Assembly (NCBI GenBank): GCA_903851035.1
Contig: CAINND010000052.1
Location: forward strand, 1 to 38,281
Source of the DNA: an uncultured Acidobacteriota bacterium
GTDB lineage: Bacteria > Acidobacteriota > Terriglobia > Terriglobales > Acidobacteriaceae
Direction of reading: 5' to 3'
DNA length: 38,281 bases
Position numbers and translations under genes: made by a program. The number at the start of each line of letters is the position of its first letter. Within the stretch, counting starts at the first letter, position 1. Shown here in pieces: positions 7,851-16,672 of this stretch. Below the pieces are notes generated by a model, which saw only the letters and a program-made list of their open reading frames with translations, searched no databases and was not told the origin of the DNA.

Positions 7851-7883
7851 GATTAACGCCTTTCATACGCCAGAGAGTGGATG

Positions 7884-7897
7884 CGCTAAATATAGCG
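7884..7897. promoter_or_regulatory. Candidate operator between Sel1 and XRE genes
   Basis: CGCTA-AATA-TAGCG is a perfect 5-bp inverted repeat in the 72-bp gap between the leftward Sel1 gene and the rightward XRE gene. XRE repressors often bind such sites beside their own gene; binding here is inferred. Confidence 0.4.
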
Positions 7898-7922
7898 TAA
7901 AGACTAATTCCATGATGAAGGC

Positions 7923-8138
7923 ATGGCAAGAGACATCTGCGAGGCGACAGGTGAGCGAATCAGGAAGCTGCGCCGGGCCAAGGGCTGGCGACAGATTGAC
8001 CTTGCCGAGCAATCAGGCGTCCATGAGGTTCACATTTCGGATTTAGAGCGGGGAAGTCGTGAGCCGGGGTTGCGCACGCTCTACAAGATTGCGGACGCTC
8101 TCGATACCACACTTGCGGAACTTCTGAAGGGATTGTGA
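7923..8138 (+). CDS. XRE-family transcriptional regulator
   Basis: This 71-residue protein is a single Cro/C1-type HTH domain: GERIRKLRRAKGWRQIDLAEQSGVHEVHISDLERGSREPGL, followed by TLYKIADALDTTLAELL. All five helices of the fold can be placed. It diverges from the Sel1 cargo gene over a short gap with a palindrome, which suggests local repression of itself and the cargo. No toxin-like partner lies next to it, so a toxin-antitoxin role is not supported. Confidence 0.85.
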   Translation: MARDICEATGERIRKLRRAKGWRQIDLAEQSGVHEVHISDLERGSREPGLRTLYKIADALDTTLAELLKGL

Positions 8139-8769
8139 CTCAGACAGACTTCGCTCGTTGAGATTATGCGATAGTTACCATCTAATAAACTATGAACCAA
8201 GACTCACGCCATCCAGCGTGCAACTCGATCTCAGCTTTCCATCATCCATCGTAGGTCAGCGGCGCTAGATTCCCCCATTCTCCTGAATTCCTTGGAAATC
8301 CCCAAATATCTATGCACCTTTATAAACAACTTCGCGCAATGGCTCACTCGGAGCGATTCCACTGCCAAATTCTGCTGTGCTACACCATCAGCAATTCTTG
8401 CGATATCTAGTGTGGATTCCGTGCTCCCTGGTACTGGATTTAAGTGTCCACAATTTCGCGTAGGGTTCGCGTAATGCCGGGTAACGGATTTTTCAGAAAA
8501 ACCGCTTTGGGCAAAAAGGTGACCATGCATTTGCACACCCCATAGTAGGGACAACTTCGGCTGGCGGCCCGAACGGACAGACAGAGAGGCGTGACTGTGT
8601 CACAAGTTGTGCCATAACCATGCCATCCCTGCCCGTATCGGGCTGTGTCAGAGAGCAACACTCAGGCACACAAAGAGGGCAGCACCTATGCGTTTCACCC
8701 GCATAAACACTTCCCTTCCGTGTCAGTCAGACTTCTTCTGTGTCGCGTCGTGTTCAACAGGATTCAGAA
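8139..8769. other. Right end of the element, no convincing gene
   Basis: About 630 bp without a believable ORF. A 107-codon minus-strand frame (8231-8554) has no recognisable domain. The stretch contains one copy of the candidate arm site (8607-8619). It also supplies, on the minus strand from 8769 to 8723, the codons that would form the integrase C-terminus in the excised circle. Confidence 0.5.
8607..8619. repeat. Candidate integrase arm-type site, right end
   Basis: TTGTGCCATAACC, identical over 13 bp and in the same orientation as 3181-3193, lying 151 bp inside the right attachment repeat. Confidence 0.45.
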
Positions 8770-8814
8770 TTCGCAACGATGAGGTCGTCAGTTCGATCCT
8801 GACTAGCTCCACCA
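8770..8814 (+). repeat. Right attachment repeat (45 bp tRNA-Ala 3' fragment)
   Basis: Exact copy of 3079-3123. It begins in the anticodon loop and lacks the 5' half of a tRNA, so it is not a functional tRNA. It is the displaced original 3' end of the host gene and defines the right boundary of the element. Confidence 0.95.
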
Positions 8815-8917
8815 AGTTTCCTTCCAAATCGCCCGGATCTCCGGGCCTTTTTCTTGTATCACTCTCCGCCTCCCTCACTTTTATCGTCTTTGCGTATTTC
8901 CTAGTGACGCTGAATCC

Positions 8918-9454
8918 ATGCATACTGTGGCCATGGCGACCACCTATCCCTTTACCACCTCCTATCTTGAAGACGCTCAGAATATGCTCCACAAGCACAA
9001 GGAGCGAGCCGAGGCCGCGATGGCGCAGCTCTCCGACGAGCAGTTCTTCATCACCCTCGACCCGGAGATGAATTCGATTGCCCTGATCGTGAAACACATG
9101 GCGGGCAACATGCGCTCGCGCTTTACCGATTTCTTCACTACAGATGGCGAAAAAGCCGAACGAAATCGCGATGAGGAGTTTCTGTCACCACCGGCCACGC
9201 GCGCAGAAGTGATGGCACTATGGGACTCCGGATGGCGGCTGCTCTTCTCCGTGGTGGAACCGCTCACTGACGCCGATATGGGGCGCACGGTGTTCATCTA
9301 CGGACAACCTCACTCCGTGATGCAGGCCATCCACCAGCAGCTTTGCCACTACTGCCTGCATGTTGGACAGATCATCTTCCTTGCCAAGCTACTGCGGACA
9401 GAGCAATGGCAGTCGGTCAGCATTCCACGCAACCGAGAGGCAAGTAGTTCCTAG
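8918..9454 (+). CDS. DinB-like (DUF1572) protein
   Basis: The 178-residue protein looks like a DinB/YfiT-superfamily four-helix bundle of the DUF1572 type. NSIALIVKHMAGNMRSRFTDFFTTDGEK carries the first histidine, and QQLCHYCLHVGQI carries the other two of a likely three-His metal site. Members of this superfamily include thiol transferases and proteins of unknown function, so no reaction is assigned. The start could be ATG 8918 or ATG 8933; neither has a good ribosome site. It is the first host gene to the right of the element. Confidence 0.75.
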   Translation: MHTVAMATTYPFTTSYLEDAQNMLHKHKERAEAAMAQLSDEQFFITLDPEMNSIALIVKHMAGNMRSRFTDFFTTDGEKAERNRDEEFLSPPATRAEVMALWDSGWRLLFSVVEPLTDADMGRTVFIYGQPHSVMQAIHQQLCHYCLHVGQIIFLAKLLRTEQWQSVSIPRNREASSS

Positions 9455-9507
9455 CCGAATGGCATGAAGCTGCCGCGCTGAATTGTGCGCATCTGTCCCG
9501 CAAGCAC

Positions 9508-9541
9508 AAAAAAAGCCCCGGGGGCCGAAGCCTTCCGGGGC
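9508..9541 (-). terminator. Terminator after acs
   Basis: On the minus strand GCCCCGG, a 13-nt loop and CCGGGGC are followed by seven T, just past the acs stop codon. Confidence 0.85.
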
Positions 9542-9566
9542 GAAGCAGTTTGTGAGTGATGAATTG

Positions 9567-11528
9567 TTATTCGTCGCTGTCCTTGAGTCTGCTGATCACG
9601 CCCATATCCTCCAGCGTGGTCACGTCGCCCTTCACTTCGCCATTGGTTGCCAGCTCACGCAGCAGGCGGCGCATGATTTTGCCGGAGCGCGTTTTGGGCA
9701 GCGTGTCGGTAAAGCGTATGTCGTCGGGCTTGGCCATGGCGCCGATCTCCTTGGCCACCCAGGCGCGCAACTCTTCCTTCAGTTCCTTGCTGGCCACATA
9801 GCCGCCTTCCAAAGTTACGAAGGCCGACACGGCCTGGCCCTTGATGTCGTCCGGACGGCCAACCACGGCCGCTTCCGCCACCTTGGGATGCGCGACCAGC
9901 GCCGACTCGATTTCCATGGTCGAAAGGCGGTGACCGCTGACGTTGAGCACATCGTCCACGCGGCCCATCACCCAGATGTAGCCGTCCTTGTCGATGCGCG
10001 CGCCGTCGCCGGTGAAGTACACGCCGGGAATGTCGCTCCAGTACTGCTTCTTGTAGCGCTCGGCGTCGCCGTAGATGGTGCGTGCCATGGCCGGCCAGGG
10101 ATGCCGGATGACCAGGTATCCGCCGCTGCCGAGCGGCACTTTCTCGCCGCTGCGGTCCACCACCTCCGCCAGAATGCCCGGGAAGGGCTTGGTGGCCGAG
10201 CCGGGCTTGGTGGCGATTGCGCCGGGCAGGGGCGAGATCATGATGCTGCCGGTCTCGGTCTGCCACCAGGTGTCCACAATGGGGCAGCGGTTTTTGCCGA
10301 TGACCTCGCGATACCACATCCAGGCCTCGGGGTTGATGGGCTCGCCCACCGAACCGAGAAGGCGCAGGCTGCTGAGGTCGTGACGGTTGGGATACTCATT
10401 GCCCCACTTGATGAACGTGCGGATCGCCGTGGGCGCGGTGTAAAAGACCGTCACCTTATACTTGTTGATCAGCGCCCAGAAGCGGTCCATATCCGGGAAG
10501 TTCGGCGCGCCCTCGTACATCAGCGCGGTGGCTCCGTTCTGCAGCGGGCCGTAGACGATATAGCTGTGCCCGGTGACCCAGCCGATATCGGCCGTACACC
10601 AGTAAATGTCATCGTCCTTCAGGTCGAAGACCCACTTGGTAGTCAGGTAGGTACCCACGCTATATCCGCCGGTGGTGTGCACGATTCCCTTGGGCTTGCC
10701 GGTGCTGCCACTGGTGTACAGGATGTAGAGCGGATCCTCGCTATCCAGCGGCACGGCGGGACAATGTGGAGCGGCCTTGGCCGCCAGCTCGTGCCACCAG
10801 TAATCGCGGCCGGGCTTCATGGTGACTTCCGCCCCGGTGCGCTTGTACACCACAACGCTCTTCACCGTGGGGCAGCTCTCCATCGCCTCGTCCACCACCT
10901 GCTTCAGCGGGAACTGCGTGCCACGACGCCAGGAGGCGTCCTGCGTGACCAGCGCAACCGACTGCTGATCGTTGACGCGATCCACGATGGCGTTGGCCGA
11001 AAAGCCGCCGAAGATGACCGAGTGCACGGCGCCGATGCGGGCGCAGGCCAGCATGGCGATTGCCAGCTCTGGCACCATGCCCATGTAGAGTGCGACGCGA
11101 TCACCCTTCTTGATGCCCAGGTCTTTGAGCACGTTGGAGAAGCGCTCCACGTCGGCCAGCAGCTCCTTGTAGGTGAATGTGCGCGTGTCGCCCGGCTCGC
11201 CTTCCCACAGGATGGCCGTGCGGTCGCCGCGGCCCTCTTTGACGTGGCGATCCAGACAGTTGTAGCTGAGGTTAATCTTTCCACCGACGAACCACTTCGC
11301 CAGCGGAGCCTCCCACTCCAGCACATTTGTCCAGGGCTCGAACCAGTGCAGCTCCTTGGCAATCTTGCCCCAGAAGGCAGCGGGGTCGGCAGCGGCCTCG
11401 GCGTAAATGCGGTCGTACTCTTCCAGGCTCTTGATGTGTGCCTGGGCGCTGAACTCAGCCGATGGCGGGAATACGCGATGTTCCTGCAATACGGAATCAA
11501 TATTGACGTTCGTCGGATCGTTGGACAT
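9567..11528 (-). CDS. acs: Acetyl-CoA synthetase
   Basis: Acs makes acetyl-CoA from acetate, ATP and CoA through acetyl-AMP. The 653-residue length is typical. Motifs in order are the ATP loop [11 protein letters not shown] (271-281), WVTGHSY (317-323) lining the acetate pocket, WWQTETG (421-427) with the acetate-limiting Trp, [14 protein letters not shown], the hinge region [13 protein letters not shown] and [11 protein letters not shown] with Lys617, the lysine usually acetylated to switch the enzyme off. The start is ATG 11528, with GGAGGA about 10 bp upstream. A second family member lies upstream on the same strand. Confidence 0.96.
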   Translation of the reverse strand: MSNDPTNVNIDSVLQEHRVFPPSAEFSAQAHIKSLEEYDRIYAEAAADPAAFWGKIAKELHWFEPWTNVLEWEAPLAKWFVGGKINLSYNCLDRHVKEGRGDRTAILWEGEPGDTRTFTYKELLADVERFSNVLKDLGIKKGDRVALYMGMVPELAIAMLACARIGAVHSVIFGGFSANAIVDRVNDQQSVALVTQDASWRRGTQFPLKQVVDEAMESCPTVKSVVVYKRTGAEVTMKPGRDYWWHELAAKAAPHCPAVPLDSEDPLYILYTSGSTGKPKGIVHTTGGYSVGTYLTTKWVFDLKDDDIYWCTADIGWVTGHSYIVYGPLQNGATALMYEGAPNFPDMDRFWALINKYKVTVFYTAPTAIRTFIKWGNEYPNRHDLSSLRLLGSVGEPINPEAWMWYREVIGKNRCPIVDTWWQTETGSIMISPLPGAIATKPGSATKPFPGILAEVVDRSGEKVPLGSGGYLVIRHPWPAMARTIYGDAERYKKQYWSDIPGVYFTGDGARIDKDGYIWVMGRVDDVLNVSGHRLSTMEIESALVAHPKVAEAAVVGRPDDIKGQAVSAFVTLEGGYVASKELKEELRAWVAKEIGAMAKPDDIRFTDTLPKTRSGKIMRRLLRELATNGEVKGDVTTLEDMGVISRLKDSDE

Positions 11529-11551
11529 GCCTGCTGCTTCCTCCGTCAGTG

Positions 11552-11568
11552 CGGGGCGCGTGGCCCCG
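11552..11568. other. Intergenic hairpin between the two acs genes
   Basis: CGGGGC, loop of 5, GCCCCG gives a perfect 6-bp stem in the 90-bp gap. There is no T-run after it in the direction of transcription, so it is more likely an mRNA-stability or partial-stop element than a terminator. Confidence 0.35.
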
Positions 11569-11618
11569 TGAAAAAGTCCGTCCATGCAGCCCATGCGCCC
11601 CAGTGGGACGCAGGGCCG

Positions 11619-13517
11619 CTACTGCTCCAGGGTGGAAATATCGCCGATCTCCTGACCGGTTTCCTTCGCCTTCAGATAGCGCCGCATGATTTTGCCGGAG
11701 CGCGTCTTGGGCAGGGCCGTCACAAACTCCAGATGCGAAGGCGTGGCAATGGGGCCGAGTTCGCGGCGCACATGCTCGATCAAGGCCGCCGATAGTGCGT
11801 CACTGGCCGTTTGACCGGAGCGCAACAGCACAAACACCTTGATGCACTCGCCCTTCATCGGGTCGGGAATGCCGATGGCGGCAGCTTCACCCACCGCAGG
11901 ATGGCTGACCAGCGCGCTTTCCACCTCGGCGGTGCCAATGCGGTGACCAGCCACGTTCAACACGTCGTCGGCGCGGCCCAGCACGGCAATGTAGCCATGC
12001 TCGTCTTTGAGCGCCACGTCGCCCGTCACATACATGCCGGGAATCTGCTTCCAGTCGCGCTCGTAGCGGGCGTGGTCGTTGTAGGCCGTGCGCATCATGT
12101 GCGGGAAGGCGTTCTTCAGCACCAGTCGTCCGCGCTCATTCGCGCCAACCGGCTTGCCATCGCCATCCACCACGTCTGCCGTCACGCCCACCAGCGGAAT
12201 GCCCGCCTTGCCGGTGCGGTATGGCATGGTCACCGGAGTGCCCAGCGTGGGGCCGCCGAGCTCGGTCTGCCACCAGTTGTCCACCACGTAGCCCCACTTG
12301 CCGTCGCCGGCAAGATAGGTCTGCGCCCAGTGCCAGGCCTCGGGATTCAGCGGCTCACCGGCGCAGGCAATCACGCGCAGAGATGTAAGGTCGTGCGCGG
12401 CGGGCAACTGCTCTCCGTAGCGCATGAACATGCGAACCGCCGTCGGAGCGGTAAACATCTTGGTAACGCCGTAACGCTCCACGATCTCCCAGGCGGCGCC
12501 GGGATTCGGCCAGTCAATGGCGCCTTCGCGGAAGAGCGTGGTGACGCCCGCCGCCAGCGGTCCGTAAACGATGTAGCTGTGACCGACAACCCAGCCGATA
12601 TCCGAGGTGCACCAGAAGAGGTCGCGCGGGTTTACATCGAGGAAGGTGCGCAGGTGATAGCTGACGCCCACCATGTATCCGCCATGCACATGCACCACGC
12701 CCTTCGGCCTGCCGGTGGTGCCACTGGTGTAGAGGATAAACAACGGGTCTTCAGCGTCCATCTCCTGCGCCGGACACTCGCTGGAGAACTTCAGCAGGTC
12801 GTAGTAGTTCACCTCGCGAGTGCTCTTGGGCTCGTACTTTTCCGAGCCGCGCGGCACCACGATGACGTGCTCGACATCGTTGAGGCCGTCGATGGCTTCA
12901 TCCACTATCGGCTTTAACGGCACGGGCTTGCCGCGGCGGATGCCACTCTCGCCGGCGATGACCACCTTGGCTTGCGCGTCGGTAATGCGGTCGCGCAGAG
13001 CGGTGTGACCCAACCCGGCGTAGACCACGGAATGCACGGCTCCAATGCGGGCACAGGCCAGCATGCTGACCGCGCCTTCGATGGTCAGCGGCATGTAGAT
13101 GACGACGCGGTCGCCCTTGCCTACGCCCAGCGAGCGCAGTCCGTTGGCGAAGCGGCATACCATGCGATAGAGCTGCCCGTAGGTGACGACCCGCTCGCTG
13201 CCGTCCTCGCCCAGCCAGATGTAGGCGACGCGGTTGAAGCGGTCGCTCTTGGCGTGGCGGTCCAGGCAACTGAGGGTGATGTTCGTCTTGCCGCCGACGA
13301 ACCACTTGTGATTGACGCCATCCCACTCGCTGACTTTGTCCCACTTGCGCAACCAACTGTAATTGGCGGCCTCGGCTGCCCAGAAGGCGTCGGGATCCTT
13401 CTGCCAGCGCTCGTATTCAGCGGCATAGTCGCGCACATTGGCTTCCCGTTTGACAATCTCCGGAGCGTCATAGGAATAGCCGGGTGACATCAGATCGTTC
13501 TTATCATCATGACTCAT
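11619..13517 (-). CDS. Short-chain acyl-CoA synthetase (second Acs-like paralogue)
   Basis: The 632-residue enzyme has the full AMP-forming set: YTSGTTGRPKG (263-273), WVVGHSY (309-315), NWWQTELGG, MYVTGDVALKDEHGY, GRADDVLNVAGHR and [11 protein letters not shown] (Lys609). It is clearly an Acs/PrpE-class acyl-CoA synthetase but differs widely from the neighbouring acs, so this is not a recent duplication. The threonine of WVTGHSY is valine here, as I recall for propionyl-CoA synthetases, so propionate or mixed short-chain use is possible. Trp is kept in the WWQTE motif. The start ATG 13517 has a GGGAG site upstream. It is probably the first gene of an acs2-acs unit separated from actP by a terminator. 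Confidence 0.88.
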   Translation of the reverse strand: MSHDDKNDLMSPGYSYDAPEIVKREANVRDYAAEYERWQKDPDAFWAAEAANYSWLRKWDKVSEWDGVNHKWFVGGKTNITLSCLDRHAKSDRFNRVAYIWLGEDGSERVVTYGQLYRMVCRFANGLRSLGVGKGDRVVIYMPLTIEGAVSMLACARIGAVHSVVYAGLGHTALRDRITDAQAKVVIAGESGIRRGKPVPLKPIVDEAIDGLNDVEHVIVVPRGSEKYEPKSTREVNYYDLLKFSSECPAQEMDAEDPLFILYTSGTTGRPKGVVHVHGGYMVGVSYHLRTFLDVNPRDLFWCTSDIGWVVGHSYIVYGPLAAGVTTLFREGAIDWPNPGAAWEIVERYGVTKMFTAPTAVRMFMRYGEQLPAAHDLTSLRVIACAGEPLNPEAWHWAQTYLAGDGKWGYVVDNWWQTELGGPTLGTPVTMPYRTGKAGIPLVGVTADVVDGDGKPVGANERGRLVLKNAFPHMMRTAYNDHARYERDWKQIPGMYVTGDVALKDEHGYIAVLGRADDVLNVAGHRIGTAEVESALVSHPAVGEAAAIGIPDPMKGECIKVFVLLRSGQTASDALSAALIEHVRRELGPIATPSHLEFVTALPKTRSGKIMRRYLKAKETGQEIGDISTLEQ

Positions 13518-13676
13518 AAAAGGGGTCTCCCTGAGAAATAGAGCGCCTGTGCGAGCAAGGAGCGATTTGAGGAAGCGCCTGCATGGTTTCCGTGTGCTCT
13601 GCCTGCAAGGTTTGCTGCTGCATATTCAAGTGCCCCGTGCGCGCGGTGGCGCCGAAGCGTGATTGCGCATGATATC

Positions 13677-13716
13677 AAAACCCCGGGCGGCGGAAGCATG
13701 GGCCTCCGCCGCCGGG
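13677..13716 (-). terminator. Terminator after actP
   Basis: On the minus strand CCCGGCGGCGGA pairs with TCCGCCGCCCGGG (one bulge) and is followed by GTTTTG. It ends the yjcH-actP unit 11 bp past the actP stop. The 160 bp beyond (13518-13676) must hold the acs2 promoter; no site there is clear. Confidence 0.8.
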
Positions 13717-13726
13717 TGTGAGTGGG

Positions 13727-15343
13727 TTAGTGAGAGCTGGCCTTCTCCGAGCCGAGGCCGGTGTTGGCGCGCACTTCGAGTTCCTCAAAGCGCTGTACCG
13801 CACGCGGATCGACCTTGCCCAGATAGGTTCCCAGGATCGCCCCGAAGAAGCCAATCGGCACGCTCAGGATGCCGGGATTTTCCAGGGGGAAGATGGGTAC
13901 GTGTTGGATGGCATGACGCGCCGCAGCCGCCGTGCCCGGAGGATCGATGCCCATGATGCTGGGGCCGATCAGAATCAGCACGATCGAGCCAACCAGTCCA
14001 AAGAGCAACCCGGTCACAGCACCCGTAGTGTTGAAGCGCTTCCAGTAAATCGAGAACAGAATCACCGGAAGGTTGGCCGAGGCGGCCACGGCAAAGGCCA
14101 GCGCCACCAGGAAGGCGACGTTGGCCGTCGGTCCCAGGGCAATGGCAATGGCAATGGAGATGGCGCCCACAACAAAGGCCGCGATGCGGGCCACGTTGCG
14201 CTCTTCGCCGGCTTTGCGCTCCACACCGTTGTGAATGACGTTCGTCCAGAAGTCATGCGCAAAGCTGGTGGAGGCACTGATGGTCAATCCGGCCACAACG
14301 GCCAGAATGGTGGCAAAGGCGATGGCGCAGATGAAAGCGAAGAAAACATCACCCGCAATCACCTTGGCCAGCAGCGGAGCACTCATGTTGGTACCACCGT
14401 TCTTGGCGATGAAGTCGCGACCCACGATGGTGGCGGCGCCAAAGCCCAGGAAGGTGGTCATGATGTAGAAGCTGCCGATGATAACCATGGCCCAGACCAC
14501 GCTGTAGCGGGCGGTCTTGGCGTCAGGCACGGTGTAAAAGCGAACCAGGATGTGGGGCAGTCCGGCGGTGCCGAAGATGAGCGCCACGCCCAGTGAGATC
14601 AGCTCCAACGGCCCATAGGGCAGCTTGAAGCGCAAGCCCGGCGTCATGAAGTCCTTCACCACTTCCTTGCCATCGGGGCCGTGGTAATGCACGGCAGAGG
14701 CGGCCTGGAAGAACTCATAGAAGCTGAAGTGGAAGTGCGCCAGCACCAGCACGCTCAACAGGATGGTACCCAGAATCAGCAGCACGGCCTTGATGATCTG
14801 CACCCAGGTTGTGGCCAGCATGCCGCCAAACACCACGTAGATGATCATCAGGACGCCAACGCCGCTGACGGCCACGGTGAAGCTGATGCCGCTGCCCTTG
14901 AGCAGCAGTGCCACCAGCGAACCGGCTCCGATCATCTGCGCGATCATGTAAAAGGTGCTCACGGTCAGCGTGCTGAGCGAGGCCATGGCACGCACGGGCC
15001 GCGGATTCATGCGGTAGGCCAGCACGTCTGCCATGGTGTATTTGCCGGCGTTGCGCAAGGGCTCGGCCACAATCAGCAGCACCGTCAGGTAGGCAACCAG
15101 CCAGCCCACGCTGAACAGGAATCCGTCATAGCCAAAGAAGGCGATGAGGCCGGCAATGCCGAGGAACGAGGCGGCGCTCATGTAATCGCCGGCCACGGCC
15201 ACGCCGTTCTGCCAGGCAGTGATGGAGCGGCCTGCGGCAAAGAAACTCGCCGAGCTCTTGGAGCGCCCCGATGCCCAGGCCGTGATGCCCAGGGTGATGG
15301 CGATGAAGGCCAGGAAGAGGAACAGGGTCATGTCCAGATGCAT
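13727..15343 (-). CDS. actP: Cation/acetate symporter (SSS family)
   Basis: ActP takes up acetate (and often other small carboxylates) with a cation across the inner membrane. The 538-residue protein begins with a membrane helix and shows the family segments [29 protein letters not shown] (in parts), [43 protein letters not shown] and [14 protein letters not shown], with about 13 membrane helices in all. It starts 2 bp after the yjcH stop codon, and both precede the acs genes on the same strand, a classic acetate-use layout. Confidence 0.95.
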   Translation of the reverse strand: MHLDMTLFLFLAFIAITLGITAWASGRSKSSASFFAAGRSITAWQNGVAVAGDYMSAASFLGIAGLIAFFGYDGFLFSVGWLVAYLTVLLIVAEPLRNAGKYTMADVLAYRMNPRPVRAMASLSTLTVSTFYMIAQMIGAGSLVALLLKGSGISFTVAVSGVGVLMIIYVVFGGMLATTWVQIIKAVLLILGTILLSVLVLAHFHFSFYEFFQAASAVHYHGPDGKEVVKDFMTPGLRFKLPYGPLELISLGVALIFGTAGLPHILVRFYTVPDAKTARYSVVWAMVIIGSFYIMTTFLGFGAATIVGRDFIAKNGGTNMSAPLLAKVIAGDVFFAFICAIAFATILAVVAGLTISASTSFAHDFWTNVIHNGVERKAGEERNVARIAAFVVGAISIAIAIALGPTANVAFLVALAFAVAASANLPVILFSIYWKRFNTTGAVTGLLFGLVGSIVLILIGPSIMGIDPPGTAAAARHAIQHVPIFPLENPGILSVPIGFFGAILGTYLGKVDPRAVQRFEELEVRANTGLGSEKASSH

Positions 15344-15345
15344 GG

Positions 15346-15723
15346 TTACAGGCCCTCCTTTCCATCTTGACGATCGTCATAGCCCTCTTTTTTGAGGGTC
15401 TCCAGAATGTGCGCGCCGTATTTGTCAAAGGTCTTGGCGGCGTTGACATAAAGGAACGCGATGGCCCAGGCCACAAAGAACTGGGAGAGTGCGAAGAGGT
15501 AGGCCCAGTTGACCGCTCCCCATACCTTCCGGGACATCAGTGCCGGAGCGTAGCCGACCAGAATCGGCAGCAGGAAGTAGTAGACGACGAAGAACACCGT
15601 CGCCGGAATGACGAACTCTTTCTTCGCCAGGATCAACAACCGAAACTCGTCCATCTCCTGGACGCGATCCCACTTGGTCTTCCCCGGTGCGGACGTATTG
15701 TCGACCGGATTCTGTGATGCCAT
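15346..15723 (-). CDS. yjcH: DUF485 membrane protein YjcH
   Basis: A 125-residue inner-membrane protein with two hydrophobic helices ([20 protein letters not shown] and [21 protein letters not shown], each about 20 residues). It is the usual partner gene of actP in acetate operons; its exact role is not settled. The start ATG 15723 has a strong AGGAGG site. It is the first gene of the yjcH-actP unit, so the long gap to its right should contain the promoter. Confidence 0.9.
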   Translation of the reverse strand: MASQNPVDNTSAPGKTKWDRVQEMDEFRLLILAKKEFVIPATVFFVVYYFLLPILVGYAPALMSRKVWGAVNWAYLFALSQFFVAWAIAFLYVNAAKTFDKYGAHILETLKKEGYDDRQDGKEGL

Positions 15724-15880
15724 TGCTCACCCTCCTGAAATGTTTGGGGCAATCCGCCCCGCGCATGATGCCGTAAGAAAAGCATGGATATAGGTACTGC
15801 CGTTGCTTGTTCCTCAAAACAGAGAAGCCAATGGAATCAGGTGGTGCAGTTTCGTTTACGGCAGTTGCAATTTCCCTGGC

Positions 15881-15938
15881 GCGTAGTCGCAAAGCTGCGT
15901 AGTGAAGTAATGGAGTTGCGTAGTAATCAGGCGGTAGT
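15881..15938. repeat. Four short direct repeats upstream of yjcH-actP
   Basis: GCGTAGT occurs at 15881-15887, 15897-15903 and 15918-15924, with a one-base insertion copy at 15931-15938. The last two extend to GTAGTAATCAGG. They lie about 160-215 bp before the yjcH start, a typical place for an activator, but the binding protein is unknown. Confidence 0.4.
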
Positions 15939-16385
15939 AATCAGGTACCAATGAATACCCTGCTGCTTATGTAGTCCCATTGCCGTATGTCTTGCTTCCG
16001 CCGCGCTCATCCCCTAGCACTGGCGGCCAAGCCTGCCCATAAAACGCTGCCTCCATCCGTAACACACCGGATAGAAAACGATATTTTGGCAAATGCTTGA
16101 ACTGGCGCGTAACTATATAAGGGAGTGCATCATGGCTGCAAGAAGAAAAGAGGGCAAAAAAATCGGGGCGGCCGCGCGTGTGGGGTAGGGTGGTGGAACT
16201 TGGACCGGATGCGCTCCGAGCTGTTGCCGGATAGTGTCCGCAGGTTGGGTGGTGGTGGAGGTGGAACCCGCGGTTCACCAACGCATCGCGCCATGTGTCA
16301 CACCTGCGCGACTCGCCCCTGATTCATTGAAGATATTCTGCTGGAGCCGTTAGGATTGCGTCTGTAATCCTAATCACATAGAAAC

Positions 16386-16401
16386 TGTGACCCCGGTCAC
16401 C
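16386..16401. promoter_or_regulatory. Crp/Fnr-type binding site 1
   Basis: TGTGACCCCGGTCACC fits TGTGA-N6-TCACA with one mismatch at the last base. Exactly the same 16-mer recurs at 17607-17622. Confidence 0.6.
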
Positions 16402-16573
16402 CGGCGCTCCTGGCCCGCAACGGGGATGGACGCCAGCTGCCGAGCGGCTGCCTAGCCACCTCCGCGCCTGCCGACAGTCCGCCCCCGCCAGGAGCGAGCC
16501 GGCAGTTCAGTCCTGGCTCTACCCCTTTTCCGTCTCCGGACGGCCATTTCCCTTGACCATGTCACAGCCTTTT

Positions 16574-16589
16574 TGTGATATAAGTCACA
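16574..16589. promoter_or_regulatory. Consensus Crp-type binding site before the regulator gene
   Basis: TGTGATATAAGTCACA is a perfect match to the CRP consensus TGTGA-N6-TCACA and lies 84 bp before the likely start of the Crp/Fnr-type gene, which suggests autoregulation. Confidence 0.75.
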
Positions 16590-16672
16590 TGAGGTAGTCC
16601 TGCGGTTCTCCGGAAGTTTTGCCGCCGTACCGCAGGCTGGCAAGCCCGCACAGGCTTACCGGGGAGGGTGTG

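Larger units (their letters stand above)
3079..8814. mobile_element. Integrated element at tRNA-Ala(CGC), about 5.7 kb
   Basis: Bounded by perfect 45-bp direct repeats of the tRNA-Ala 3' half (3079-3123 and 8770-8814), with a tyrosine recombinase reading toward the intact tRNA. Integrase and a zinc-finger gene lie on the minus strand. Two small HTH proteins and a winged-helix replication-like protein lie on the plus strand, facing away. A cargo block follows (small helical protein, secreted Sel1 protein, XRE regulator). Stretches such as 4500-5100 are visibly richer in A+T than flanking genes. No capsid, terminase, relaxase or conjugation gene is present, so it is not a complete phage or conjugative element. 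The integrase/regulators/rep order resembles phage satellites or small integrative plasmids; that class assignment is inference. Confidence 0.9.
15724..16672. other. Long intergenic control region, no gene
   Basis: About 950 bp between divergent yjcH and the Crp/Fnr gene. Short ORFs on both strands have no protein-like composition. What can be seen: the GCGTAGT repeats near yjcH, a TGTGA-N6-TCACC site (16386-16401) and a consensus TGTGA-N6-TCACA site (16574-16589). Confidence 0.6.

Noticed and set aside
8231-8554. 107-codon minus-strand ORF at the right end of the element
   Set aside because: No recognisable domain, weak composition and no good ribosome site.
8723-9097. 124-codon minus-strand ORF across the right attachment repeat
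   Set aside because: Not a gene here; its last part is the displaced integrase C-terminus frame and is reported as such.
9483-11795. A 770-codon open frame on the plus strand opposite acs
   Set aside because: It is antisense to a gene with complete Acs motifs; composition is rich in His, Gly, Ala and Arg as expected of a shadow frame in GC-rich DNA.
16125-16322. Short plus-strand ORF in the yjcH/Crp gap
   Set aside because: Composition is not protein-like and there is no ribosome site; the region looks regulatory.
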